DNA of 50,461 nucleotides. Source: Ferrimicrobium sp. (lineage in GTDB: Bacteria > Actinomycetota > Acidimicrobiia > Acidimicrobiales > Acidimicrobiaceae). Each line of letters starts with the position of its first letter. Positions within the stretch are counted from its first letter, which is position 1. The notes below the pieces were generated by a model. That model was not told where the DNA came from and ran no database searches. It saw only the letters and a program-made list of their open reading frames with translations. This document shows positions 26,663 through 35,390 of this stretch, piece after piece. The stretch is taken from positions 1 to 50,461 of the forward strand of contig JALCZJ010000019.1 in NCBI GenBank assembly GCA_022690815.1, written 5' to 3'. The position numbers and the translations under genes were made by a program.

Positions 26663-27457
26663 CTAGATGGTAAAGGCAAGATGCTCGACGACACGCTTAG
26701 CAATGATGTCATTGCCGGTGATATGAATCTCATCGATTGCGTCGGGGGGATCCAGCCGCCCGCAAGCCAGCGCCATGAACAGGGTTGAATCCAATTCGAG
26801 TTCGGTTGTGGGTGTCCCAAGTTCTGGGACGAGCCGAGCGCGCTCGTCAACCTGGATGTTGAAGGTTCGCTCGACACCTCCGGTGAGCTTGAGCCGAACG
26901 CTGGACCCTTGGGACAGCTGTGCCTGCTTGCCGACGATGTAGCCCAGTGCGCGTTCCACCTCGTCCATGGCGTATTCGGCGACGGCTCCAGAGCTCGCCC
27001 CTGGGTGATTCGTCGAGGCTCGAAGGTCGAGCTCGTGCACGTAGCAATCGAAGACCCGGATCTGAAGGAATCGACGAAACGGCGCTTCACCGACTGGCGT
27101 CCAACCCTCTTTCGCGAGTTCGGCTTCGTCGAGATTAGCCAGTATTTGGCGTCGGTAAGCGATCGTAGCCCGGAAGTTGGCGATCAGTTCGGTTGGGGTA
27201 AGCGACCGTAACGATGCGACCCAGCGGTCATTAAGTTCGGCAACGGTGTTGGGATATGGTCGATCGTCGGGTAGCAATACATCGGGCGTAGGCTCGCCAC
27301 TAAGAAATCGCTCGGTGCCAATGATGTGAGCCAAGATATCGGCGTTTGTCCAGTGGGGGAGTATCGATGGCTCGCGCCAATCGTCGCTCTCGATCTCGTC
27401 GATCAGAGTATCGAGGGCATCCCACTCGGTGAAGAGCATCTTGATTGCCGGATCCAT
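26663..27457 (-). CDS. Maleylpyruvate isomerase (MDMPI)-family, mycothiol-linked protein
   Basis: This 264-aa DinB/MDMPI-fold protein is a family in which members use mycothiol as cofactor or act as S-transferases. The N-terminal four-helix bundle has the metal-binding histidines (LPHWTNADILAHIIGTERF and CYVHELDLR). A C-terminal SCP2-like lobe (GGVERTFNIQVDE) follows. It does not resemble a dedicated gentisate-pathway enzyme, and no ring-cleavage genes are nearby. It is 59 bp from the DsbA-like gene upstream on the same strand, so the pair may be co-transcribed. The start ATG has a good purine-rich GGAGACAAC upstream. Confidence 0.85.
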   Translation of the reverse strand: MDPAIKMLFTEWDALDTLIDEIESDDWREPSILPHWTNADILAHIIGTERFLSGEPTPDVLLPDDRPYPNTVAELNDRWVASLRSLTPTELIANFRATIAYRRQILANLDEAELAKEGWTPVGEAPFRRFLQIRVFDCYVHELDLRASTNHPGASSGAVAEYAMDEVERALGYIVGKQAQLSQGSSVRLKLTGGVERTFNIQVDERARLVPELGTPTTELELDSTLFMALACGRLDPPDAIDEIHITGNDIIAKRVVEHLAFTI

Positions 27458-27516
27458 TGGTTGTCTCCTCTCTTGTCTCTTGCGTGGTTGATGTCTGTTT
27501 TTTCACTGGGATCGGG

Positions 27517-28215
27517 TTAGCGATCGAACTGAACCTCAACGCCGCGATTCATGCTCTTCCAGTCTCGACCTTCGAGGTAAGGCTTGAGGGCTTGGGTGAT
27601 GGCGTGCATCTGCGTTGGCCCCTTGGGCTGCTGGAGCTCAAAGAAGTTGGGGTAACGCGCTGCGGTTTGCACCATGCCCCACAGATCGAGGGCGGCCTGA
27701 CCAGTTGGTGGATCGATGAGAACGGGTCCAAAGAGCGTGTGGCCGCCTTCGAAGATGAGCGTTGGGACCCCAAAGCCTCCAGCGTCTAGCACCCGTTGGT
27801 GATCAGCGCGGATCTCGTCGTCAAGGGTTGGATCCTCCATCGAGGTGTCGACAAGCCCGGGGTCAATGCCAAGCTCGCTGATGAGCTCGCGAGCTACTGA
27901 CTGGTCATGGGGTTTGAGCCCTGCCTCGTGGAGAGCGAAACCGGCAAGCGCATACCACCGATCAACGAGCACGGGATCCTCACGGCGCAAGAGGGCTGCG
28001 ATGCGGAGCATCGACCAACCATAGGACCATGGACGTTCCCAGGGGTGGATCTTGCCGGGCTCGAGATTGACCTCTTCGAGGCTGAAAAACCTCCAATTGA
28101 TCGTGAGTGGCTGTTGTTCTCGAACGTTCCTGATCCATTTCGAGGTCATGTAGGCGAACGGACAGAGGATGTCAAAGTGGTAGTCGATGGTGGTGGGTTC
28201 AGGTGATGTTGGCAC
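27517..28215 (-). CDS. DsbA-family protein (mycothiol-dependent nitroreductase Rv2466c type)
   Basis: This 232-aa thioredoxin-fold protein has its active site at C18 (DILCPFAY) and a cis-proline loop GGFGVPTLIFEGG. It matches the Rv2466c group of mycothiol-dependent reductases by length, the CPxx site and the FSLEEVN region. In Rv2466c the site is CPWC. Here the second Cys is replaced by Ala (CPFA), so only a one-thiol mechanism with mycothiol is possible. No signal peptide is seen, so it is cytosolic. It is probably co-transcribed with the MDMPI gene downstream. Confidence 0.82.
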   Translation of the reverse strand: MPTSPEPTTIDYHFDILCPFAYMTSKWIRNVREQQPLTINWRFFSLEEVNLEPGKIHPWERPWSYGWSMLRIAALLRREDPVLVDRWYALAGFALHEAGLKPHDQSVARELISELGIDPGLVDTSMEDPTLDDEIRADHQRVLDAGGFGVPTLIFEGGHTLFGPVLIDPPTGQAALDLWGMVQTAARYPNFFELQQPKGPTQMHAITQALKPYLEGRDWKSMNRGVEVQFDR

Positions 28216-28415
28216 AATGACCAGGTTAGCGATAGCGCGCCGTTGCAGGGCAGTAGCCGGATTGTTGGTGACCGGATTGCTCGTGGCTGGCCCGTTTCTC
28301 GCCGGTGTGTGCTAAGCACCAGCGATGTCGACCCCATCGGGCGATAACCTAAGCCGGGTATGTCGGTTATAGGTGCATTGGTCTTGTGCTACTGTAGCTC
28401 TAAAGGGAGGTTGCG

Positions 28416-31394
28416 TTGTCAGATCGTGTATCCGTCACCATCGATTCTAGTCCCGTCGAGGCCACCGAGGGAGAGCTGATGATCGAGGTGATCAACCGGG
28501 CCGGTGTCGAGTTGCCACAGGTTTGTTATCACCCGATGCTCGGAACCATTGGAACCTGTGATCTGTGCCTCGTTACCGTGAATGGAATCACCCAACGCGC
28601 TTGTGAAGTCCACGTCGCGGGCCAAGAGGTGGTGTCCACGCGATCGACCGAGCGCGAACGCGAGCGTGCTGGTCAGCGGCTTCTGGTCAATCACGACCTC
28701 TACTGCACGATCTGTGACAACAACAACGCTGACTGTGTCCTTCACAACACCGTGCGCGACATGGGTATCAACGACCAACCGGAGCCGTATCGGCCAAAGC
28801 CCTACGAGATTGATGACTCTCATCCCTTCTATCGGTACGATCCATCGCAATGCATTCTCTGCGGTCGCTGTGTCCAGGCGTGTCAGGAGGTCCAGGTCAA
28901 CGAGACGCTCTCGATCGATTGGTCGCTCCCGATACCACGCGTTGTCTTTGATGGTGGCGTGCCTGCCGGCGAATCCAGTTGCGTGGGATGCGGTCATTGT
29001 GTGACGGTCTGTCCGTGCAATGCGCTGATGGAGAAGTCGATGATCGGGCAGGCGGGACTAGCGACAAACCTCAAACCCAAGGTCCGCGAACCGATGATCA
29101 ACCTCACCAAAGCCCTTGAGCCAGCCATTGGTCTAAAGCCGATCTTTACCCTCTCGGAGGTGGAGGAGCGACTGAGGCGCCAGCTGGTGAAGAAGACTAA
29201 GACCGTGTGTACCTACTGTGGTGTTGGCTGCTCCTTCGATATCTGGACCAAGGGTCGCACGATTCTCAAGGTGAATCCCGCACATGGACCCATGAACGGT
29301 ATCTCGACCTGTGTCAAGGGTAAGTTTGGGTTTGAATTCGTCAATAGCTCTGAGCGCCTCACCCATCCATTAATTCGCGACGGGGAGGGATTTCGTGAGA
29401 CCTCGTGGGACGAGGCCTTTGCCTACATCGGGCGATCGCTTCGTGCGATCATCGAGCGCGATTCTCCTGACGCTGTCGGTGTCATCGCCTCTTCAAAATG
29501 CACCAACGAGGAGGCATATCTCGCTCAGAAGTTGGCGCGCGCCGTCATCGGTACCCATAATGTCGACAATTGCTCACGATACTGCCAGTCACCGGCGACG
29601 ATGGGTTTGTGGCGCACGGTTGGCTATGGCGGAGACTCGGGGTCGGCCACCGACATCGAGGCGAGTGATCTGGTCCTCATCGTCGGTTCTAATACCGCTG
29701 AGAGCCACCCGGTCATCGCAACGAGGGTGAAACGGGCACACAAGTCACGAGGCCAGCGTCTCATCGTCGCTGATTTACGCAAGCATGAGATGGCCCAGCG
29801 TGCCGATATCTGGTTCTCGCCACGGCCAGGAACCGATCTGGTCTGGCTGTCGGCTGCGAGCAAGTACCTCTACGATTACGGTCATCACGACGAGGAGTTT
29901 CTCGCGACACGGGTCGAGGGTGTTGAGGAGTTTGTCGCCTCCCTCGAGCCCTTCACGGTGGCCTATGCCTCCCAAGTCACTGGAGTGTCCGAGGAGACGT
30001 TGGTTACGGTCTTCGAGGAGCTTGCCCACGCCAGCACCTTCTGCGTGCTTTGGGCAATGGGGGTTACTCAACACAGCGCTGGCTCGGATACCTCAACAGC
30101 GATCGCGAATCTGTTGTTGATGAGCGGAAACTTTGGCAAGCCGGGGTGCGGTGCGTATCCGTTACGCGGTCACAACAATGTCCAGGGGGCGAGCGACTTT
30201 GGTGCGATGCCCACCTACTTTCCTGGCTATGAGTCGGTTACCGATGCCGGGGTCATTGCCAAGTATGAAGCCGCGTGGGGCCGATCGATGCCAACCACCA
30301 AGGGTCTCGACAATCACGAGATGGTCGATGCCATCCATGCCGGTTCGCTCAAGGCTCTGCTCCTTACCGGTGAGGAGATGGGGTTGGTGGACGCGAACTC
30401 GAATGTCGTTCAAGACGCCTTCCGCAAGCTTGAGTTCTTCGTCGTCCAAGATGTCTTCTTCTCCAACACGGCGCGATTTGCCGATGTGGTGCTACCGGCC
30501 TCTCCGTCGCTCGAGAAGGCTGGCACCTTCACGAGTACCGAGCGGCGTATCCAACGCCTGTATCCAGCGCTCAAGCCACTCGGTGACTCACGACCGGACT
30601 GGCAGATCACCCAAGGGATTGCGAACGCCATGGGGGCTGACTGGGCCTATTGCGATCCGAGTGAGGTGATGGCTGAGGCAGCCAGCCTTGCCGAGATGTT
30701 CGCAGGGGTCTCGTACGAGCGCCTCGAGGGATATCGGTCGCTGCAGTGGCCGGTGGCTCGCGATGGCGTGGACACGCCGATCCTCTATCTGGATCGTTTT
30801 CACTTCCCGTCAGGCAAGGCCCGCTTTCATCCGGTCGGATTCCAGGAGCCGACCGATCAGGTTGACGAGGTCTACGATATCCACGTCAACAACGGACGGC
30901 TTCTAGAACATTTCCACGAGGGCAACATGACCTATCGAGTGCCGGGGATTGCTGCGCACACGCCGGAGCCGTTCGTCGAGGTCTCTCCCGAACTCGCGAC
31001 CGAACGTGGAGTTGTCGATGGCACGTTGGTGCGGCTCACCTCACGTCGAGGTTCGATCAAGGTGCGTGCTGTGGTGACCGATCGGGTGCGAGGGAACCAA
31101 GTGTATCTACCGATGAATGCCCGCCTCAACGAGTCGGCGGTCAACATTTTGACCTCCTCGGAGGTGGACGAGGCGACCCATACCCCGGCGTTCAAGGAGT
31201 TGGCGGCCAAGATGGAGGTGCTCCAAGACCGCCCTCGGCGTGCGCTACCGGAGAATAACTTCCGTTACGGACAACGCACGCCTCAGCGAGGAGTCAACAT
31301 CGATGCCAAGCGTTCCCGCGCCGATTACCAGAACCCGGTTGCGTCGGCTGTGTCGCACGCGATTGACCATGAAGTGATGATCGAAAGTGAGTGA
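28416..31394 (+). CDS. Formate-dehydrogenase-like molybdopterin oxidoreductase, large subunit
   Basis: This 992-aa cytosolic enzyme would oxidise formate using a bis-MGD cofactor. It carries an N-terminal [2Fe-2S] domain (C37, C48, C51, C63), a NuoG-like His-Cys3 site (H93, C97, C100, C107), two [4Fe-4S] ferredoxin motifs (C146/149/152/156 and C189/192/195/199), the [4Fe-4S] site before the catalytic domain (C265/268/272/299) and a C-terminal MopB-binding domain. The metal-ligand Cys is C390 in CSRYCQSP. The next residue is Gln rather than the usual His. PLRGHNNVQGASD keeps the catalytic Arg. The start is TTG with AGGGAGG at 28404-28410. No NuoE/NuoF-like diaphorase gene is adjacent, so the electron acceptor is unknown. 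Confidence 0.9.
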   Translation: MSDRVSVTIDSSPVEATEGELMIEVINRAGVELPQVCYHPMLGTIGTCDLCLVTVNGITQRACEVHVAGQEVVSTRSTERERERAGQRLLVNHDLYCTICDNNNADCVLHNTVRDMGINDQPEPYRPKPYEIDDSHPFYRYDPSQCILCGRCVQACQEVQVNETLSIDWSLPIPRVVFDGGVPAGESSCVGCGHCVTVCPCNALMEKSMIGQAGLATNLKPKVREPMINLTKALEPAIGLKPIFTLSEVEERLRRQLVKKTKTVCTYCGVGCSFDIWTKGRTILKVNPAHGPMNGISTCVKGKFGFEFVNSSERLTHPLIRDGEGFRETSWDEAFAYIGRSLRAIIERDSPDAVGVIASSKCTNEEAYLAQKLARAVIGTHNVDNCSRYCQSPATMGLWRTVGYGGDSGSATDIEASDLVLIVGSNTAESHPVIATRVKRAHKSRGQRLIVADLRKHEMAQRADIWFSPRPGTDLVWLSAASKYLYDYGHHDEEFLATRVEGVEEFVASLEPFTVAYASQVTGVSEETLVTVFEELAHASTFCVLWAMGVTQHSAGSDTSTAIANLLLMSGNFGKPGCGAYPLRGHNNVQGASDFGAMPTYFPGYESVTDAGVIAKYEAAWGRSMPTTKGLDNHEMVDAIHAGSLKALLLTGEEMGLVDANSNVVQDAFRKLEFFVVQDVFFSNTARFADVVLPASPSLEKAGTFTSTERRIQRLYPALKPLGDSRPDWQITQGIANAMGADWAYCDPSEVMAEAASLAEMFAGVSYERLEGYRSLQWPVARDGVDTPILYLDRFHFPSGKARFHPVGFQEPTDQVDEVYDIHVNNGRLLEHFHEGNMTYRVPGIAAHTPEPFVEVSPELATERGVVDGTLVRLTSRRGSIKVRAVVTDRVRGNQVYLPMNARLNESAVNILTSSEVDEATHTPAFKELAAKMEVLQDRPRRALPENNFRYGQRTPQRGVNIDAKRSRADYQNPVASAVSHAIDHEVMIESE

Positions 31395-31397
31395 GTG

Positions 31398-31796
31398 ATG
31401 GCTGAACCGATTGACTACACGCCCACGGCGGTCCCCGTCGTTCGACAGAGCGTGCCTCGGCATGAACTGGGAGAGAGCACCAAAGTCGCAGAGATCATTC
31501 AAGCGGTTCGTGGCGGTGGAGCCGATGCGCTTGCCGTGGTGCTTGACCAGATCGACTCTCCATCTGGTCGGGCTGCGATTACGCGTATCGCGAAACTGTC
31601 GTTGTTGACGGGTTCATACACGCCGCTCTTGGTAGAGCGCCTGGCCGAAGGCATCAAAGCGACCTCGAGTAAGGTTGCTTCGGCTGATGTTCCGAGCTGG
31701 CGTGAGTTGGCACGACAACTGCGTTGGCCGTCAACCCGACGGGGAATCGGCATCGCGTTAGCCCTCTTGCGCGCCCTTGGTGGCGAGGAGTTTTGA
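31398..31796 (+). CDS. DUF1641 family protein (formate dehydrogenase partner)
   Basis: This 132-aa helical protein begins three bases after the molybdoenzyme stop; a GTG at 31395 would abut it directly. The family is recognisable from LAKLSLLTGSYTPLLVERLA-type helices and a GIGIALALLRALG tail. DUF1641 proteins are regularly encoded beside FdhF-like genes (YrhD next to YrhE in Bacillus) and are presumed accessory or electron-transfer partners without their own cofactor. There is no signal peptide or cysteine. A hairpin follows its stop directly, so the two genes form a complete transcription unit. Confidence 0.85.
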   Translation: MAEPIDYTPTAVPVVRQSVPRHELGESTKVAEIIQAVRGGGADALAVVLDQIDSPSGRAAITRIAKLSLLTGSYTPLLVERLAEGIKATSSKVASADVPSWRELARQLRWPSTRRGIGIALALLRALGGEEF

Positions 31797-31812
31797 CGGC
31801 TGTAACCAGCCG
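31797..31812 (+). terminator. Hairpin after DUF1641 gene
   Basis: CGGCTG (31797-31802), loop TAAC, CAGCCG (31807-31812) form a perfect six-pair stem immediately after the TGA at 31794-31796. The downstream T-run is weak, so this may be a Rho-assisted or bidirectional end rather than a strong intrinsic terminator. Confidence 0.5.
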
Positions 31813-31860
31813 GTAACGTTTCGACTCTAATCTGGGACAGAGTAATGACCGAGGTCGGTC

Positions 31861-31889
31861 TTGGCCCTTGGACGCTGATGCACTATTAT
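31861..31889 (+). promoter_or_regulatory. Sigma-70-like promoter of the 2-oxoacid dehydrogenase operon
   Basis: TTGGCC (31861-31866) matches the -35 consensus at four of six positions. After exactly 17 bp comes TATTAT (31884-31889), five of six in the -10 box. It lies about 70 bp upstream of the first E1alpha start and after the DUF1641 hairpin. The matches and spacing are good, but this is a prediction only. Confidence 0.5.
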
Positions 31890-31962
31890 TAGTAAGTGGC
31901 GTTGGTGGCTTGGCGATCCCAAGACCGTTGACGGAGGACGAACTGGCCGTCTCAGCACATAG

Positions 31963-33075
31963 ATGGCGATGTTCGAAGACAACCCAGAAAGGGGGTGGTC
32001 TCTCGTGACCGATGGTATCGAGATGTTTCCGCTGATTCAGCGGCTTGACGAAGAGGGTAATCTCACCGGCGAGCTCGGAGTCTTGAGCGCGGAGAGTCTA
32101 AAGGAAACCTACACGACGATGCGTTTTCTGCGGACCTTTGACGAGCGGGCGTGGAATCTGCAGCGCCAGGGCGTCATTGGGACGTATGCGCCGTTCAAAG
32201 GCCAGGAGGCGGCCCAGATGGGTGCCGTCGCGGCGTTAAACGATAGCGATTGGCTAGTGCCGACCTATCGTGACTGGGCGGCCAGCTATTTGCGCGGCGT
32301 TCCCATGGAGCATGGTCTCTTCTTTTCCAAGGGTCACCCCAGTCTTGGGGATATTCCCGTGGGCAAGCAGGTGCTTCCTGCGCAGGTCGTGATTGCTGCA
32401 CAGACGCTGCACGGTGTCGGGGTCGCGTGGGCGACCAAACTACGGCACGAAAACGTCGCCACCGTTGTCACCTTTGGCGATGGTGCGACATCACAAGGTG
32501 ACTTCCACGAGGCGATGAACTTCGCTTCAGTGCTTGAGGTGCCACTCATCTTTTTCTGTGAAAACAATCAATGGGCTATCTCAGTGCCATTGGCCCATCA
32601 GATGCATGCCGAGACCATCGCACAGCGGTCGGTAGCCTATGGTATCGAAGGCTTTCGAGTCGACGGCAATGACTACGTGGCGGTCGCCAACTTGATGCAT
32701 GACCTGACCGAGCGGGTGCGCAACGGCGAGGGTCCGTTCCTCGTGGAGGCCGTCACCTATCGACTAGGTGCACACACCACCGCTGATGATCCTGGTAAGT
32801 ACCGTGGCACTGAAGAGGAGGATACGTGGGGTCGTCGTGACCCGTTGCTGCGCCTCGAAAAGTGGCTGCGCGCCCAGGGTCTTTTGACCGATGAGGAGTT
32901 GGTCACCCTTGACGCGGAGTCGGAGCAAAAGGTAGAGGAGATCTTGGCCATCTTTCGTGAGGCCCTTAGTATGTCGCCGCTCGTGCTCTTTGACAACGTG
33001 TATGCAACGATGCCGACGAATCTTGCCTCTCAACGAGCGCAGTTCGAAGCCAGAGTGAAAGAGGTGGGTGCCTGA
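31963..33075 (+). CDS. pdhA: 2-oxoacid (pyruvate) dehydrogenase E1 component, alpha subunit
   Basis: The TPP-binding subunit of the E1 heterotetramer decarboxylates pyruvate or a branched 2-oxoacid. The TPP motif is GDGATSQGDFHEAMNFA followed by FFCENNQWAIS, and the phosphorylation-loop-like GAHTTADDPGKYR is present. The 370-aa product has the usual length. The ATG at 31963 lacks a close ribosome site. GTG at 32005, following AAAGGGGGTGG, is an equally plausible start and would give 356 aa. It is first of four coupled genes. Substrate (pyruvate versus branched-chain) cannot be settled by eye. Confidence 0.93.
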   Translation: MAMFEDNPERGWSLVTDGIEMFPLIQRLDEEGNLTGELGVLSAESLKETYTTMRFLRTFDERAWNLQRQGVIGTYAPFKGQEAAQMGAVAALNDSDWLVPTYRDWAASYLRGVPMEHGLFFSKGHPSLGDIPVGKQVLPAQVVIAAQTLHGVGVAWATKLRHENVATVVTFGDGATSQGDFHEAMNFASVLEVPLIFFCENNQWAISVPLAHQMHAETIAQRSVAYGIEGFRVDGNDYVAVANLMHDLTERVRNGEGPFLVEAVTYRLGAHTTADDPGKYRGTEEEDTWGRRDPLLRLEKWLRAQGLLTDEELVTLDAESEQKVEEILAIFREALSMSPLVLFDNVYATMPTNLASQRAQFEARVKEVGA

Positions 33076-33076
33076 G

Positions 33077-34057
33077 ATGGCGAAATTGACGATAGCACAG
33101 GCGCTGAATCAGGCGTTGGAGTTGGCGCTGGCCGAAGATCCATCGGTCGTTGTCCTCGGCGAGGACGTTGGTAAAGACGGCGGTGTCTTCCGCATCACTG
33201 ATGGTTTGTTTGACAAGTTCGGTCCTGATCGAGTCATCGATACACCGCTCGCAGAGTCAGGGATCGTGGGCACCTCGGTTGGCTTGGCTATGGCTGGCAT
33301 GAAGCCGGTCGCCGAGATTCAGTTTTTTGGTTTCATTTACGAGACGATGGACCAAATCGCCTCCCAGGCGGCGAGGGTGCGCTTTCGATCGCTCGGGCGT
33401 TACAGTGCTCCGATGGTGATTCGGGCCCCCTTTGGTGGCGGTGTGAAGGCACCCGAGATCCATTCAGACTCGCTGGAGGCGTTGTTTACTCATACGCCGG
33501 GGATCAAGGTCGTCACTCCTTCGAATCCCTACGACGCCAAGGGTCTCCTGCTGAGCGCCATTGACGATCCGGATCCGGTGTTGTTCCTCGAGCCGATGCG
33601 GCTCTATCGTGCCTTCCGTGATGAGGTCCCCGAGGAGCCCTATCGGGTTCCGCTCGGTAAAGCCAGCGTGGTCCGCGAGGGAACCGATGTGACGCTAATT
33701 GGCTGGGGCCCGTCGATGGCTCTGGTGCTAGCCGCCGCTGATGAGCTGGTTGCCCAGTACGACATCTCGCCTGAGGTTATTGATCTTCGCACGCTTACGC
33801 CGTTGGACGAAGAGACGATTGTGACCTCGGTACAAAAGACCCAACGTGCGGTCGTTGTGCATGAGGCTGTGCGCACTTCTGGTTTCGGTGGCGAGATCGC
33901 CTCCATCATCCAAGAGAAGGCGTTCCTCTACCTTGAGGCTCCAGTGCTTCGGGTGACGGGATACGACACACCGTATCCGATGACAATGTTTGAAGATCTT
34001 TGGTTGCCAGACACTTCTCAGGTCGTCACTGCTGCCCTCTCGTCGGTACGGTTTTAA
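33077..34057 (+). CDS. pdhB: 2-oxoacid (pyruvate) dehydrogenase E1 component, beta subunit
   Basis: This subunit of the E1 complex completes the active site and binds E2. It is 326 aa from ATG 33077, one base after the E1alpha stop, with GAGGTGGGTG as ribosome site. A GTG at 33068 inside E1alpha is less likely. Typical motifs are [17 protein letters not shown] near the start, [38 protein letters not shown] and the C-terminal transketolase domain ([15 protein letters not shown]). It is tightly linked with the E2 gene, 13 bp downstream. Confidence 0.95.
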   Translation: MAKLTIAQALNQALELALAEDPSVVVLGEDVGKDGGVFRITDGLFDKFGPDRVIDTPLAESGIVGTSVGLAMAGMKPVAEIQFFGFIYETMDQIASQAARVRFRSLGRYSAPMVIRAPFGGGVKAPEIHSDSLEALFTHTPGIKVVTPSNPYDAKGLLLSAIDDPDPVLFLEPMRLYRAFRDEVPEEPYRVPLGKASVVREGTDVTLIGWGPSMALVLAAADELVAQYDISPEVIDLRTLTPLDEETIVTSVQKTQRAVVVHEAVRTSGFGGEIASIIQEKAFLYLEAPVLRVTGYDTPYPMTMFEDLWLPDTSQVVTAALSSVRF

Positions 34058-34070
34058 GGAGTTATTGACT

Positions 34071-35390
34071 GTGGAGTGGAAATTTCCCGATGTAGGGGAG
34101 GGGTTACACGAGGCCCAGATCGTGAAGTGGTATCACCACGAGGGTGATGACGTCAAGCGCGACGAGCCGCTGCTCGATGTTGAGACAGACAAGTCGGTCG
34201 TCACGATTGGTGCGCCGGTCACTGGGTCGATCGACAAGGTGCTGTTCCGTGAGGGCGATACCGTCAACGTTGGTGAGGTTGTCGTCGCCTTCTCGACCGA
34301 TCAGGTCTCGAGTGAGAAGGGCTCGGAATCGGTAGTGCCGCCAATGGCGCCGCAAGCACGATCTGAGGTCACCTCGACGGTTGGCCCGTCGACGGCTGGG
34401 GCCGTGCCTTCTGGAGCGCGCGAACCGTCCTTGGGCCGGGCGGGTGAAACAAAGGGCCGCGCACTCGCGACACCAGCGGTTCGTCGGTTGGCCCGCGAGC
34501 TCGGCCTCGATATCAACCTCGTGCGAGGAACGGGTCCTGATGGACGCGTCTTGGCTGAGGATCTCCAGGCAATGGCGGCTGGTGCTGGGGCACCCCATGA
34601 GCGACCACGTGCAGCGATGGCGCCGCCTGAGACCATGAGTCCTTTGACTACGCGCCAGAGCCCTGAGACTTCAGCGGTTAGTCCCACGGCCCGCGAGGAG
34701 CGAAGGCCTCTATTGGGGATTCGCAAGCGCATTGCTGAAAACATGGCACGTTCTTGGTCGCACGCGGTACAGGTCTCTGTTTTTGAAGAGGCAAACGTCA
34801 ACGCGCTGGTCGATCTTCGTCACGACATGAACGAACGGTTGGCGCCGGAGCGCATAAGTTATCTGCCGTTGATTGCCAAGGCGGTTGCTGGCGTGTTGGC
34901 GGAGTTTCCCGACCTCAATGGTCGCCTCGATGAGGAGGCTGGTGAGATCGTCACCTATCGTGACGTGCATCTTGGCTTTGCGGTCGATGATCCTCAAGGG
35001 TTGATGGTCCCAGTCCTTCGTTCGGTTGGCGAGCGATCGGTGCTTGGGCTATCTCGGGAGCTGACTCGGCTTATTGAGGGAGCTCGTGCCCACACATTGA
35101 CCTCCTCGGAGCTGACGGGGTCGACCTTCACGATCACCAACTACGGGACCATCGGTGGTGTCTACGCGACACCGATTATCAACTATCCAGAGGTGGGTAT
35201 CCTCGGTGTCGGGCCGATTCGAAAGCGACCGGTCGTGCTTGGCGATGGTACCGTTGGCGTCGGTGATGTCATGACGCTCTCGCTCACCTTCGATCACAGG
35301 ATTATTGATGGTGGCTATGCGTCGCGATTCCTGATGCGGGTGATCTCGCTGTTGAGTGATCCGGTGCAACTGATACTGGAGATGCGCTAG
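34071..35390 (+). CDS. pdhC: 2-oxoacid dehydrogenase E2 (dihydrolipoyl acyltransferase)
   Basis: E2 is the core of the complex and transfers the acyl group to CoA. GTG 34071, following TAAGGAG, gives 439 aa and begins exactly at the lipoyl domain ([16 protein letters not shown]), with the lipoyl-lysine K41 in VETDKSVV. A Pro/Ala/Ser linker follows, then a peripheral subunit-binding domain ([26 protein letters not shown]). After a second linker comes the catalytic domain, with the active-site [13 protein letters not shown] near the C-terminus. Only one lipoyl domain is present. It is directly followed by lpd. Confidence 0.95.
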   Translation: MEWKFPDVGEGLHEAQIVKWYHHEGDDVKRDEPLLDVETDKSVVTIGAPVTGSIDKVLFREGDTVNVGEVVVAFSTDQVSSEKGSESVVPPMAPQARSEVTSTVGPSTAGAVPSGAREPSLGRAGETKGRALATPAVRRLARELGLDINLVRGTGPDGRVLAEDLQAMAAGAGAPHERPRAAMAPPETMSPLTTRQSPETSAVSPTAREERRPLLGIRKRIAENMARSWSHAVQVSVFEEANVNALVDLRHDMNERLAPERISYLPLIAKAVAGVLAEFPDLNGRLDEEAGEIVTYRDVHLGFAVDDPQGLMVPVLRSVGERSVLGLSRELTRLIEGARAHTLTSSELTGSTFTITNYGTIGGVYATPIINYPEVGILGVGPIRKRPVVLGDGTVGVGDVMTLSLTFDHRIIDGGYASRFLMRVISLLSDPVQLILEMR

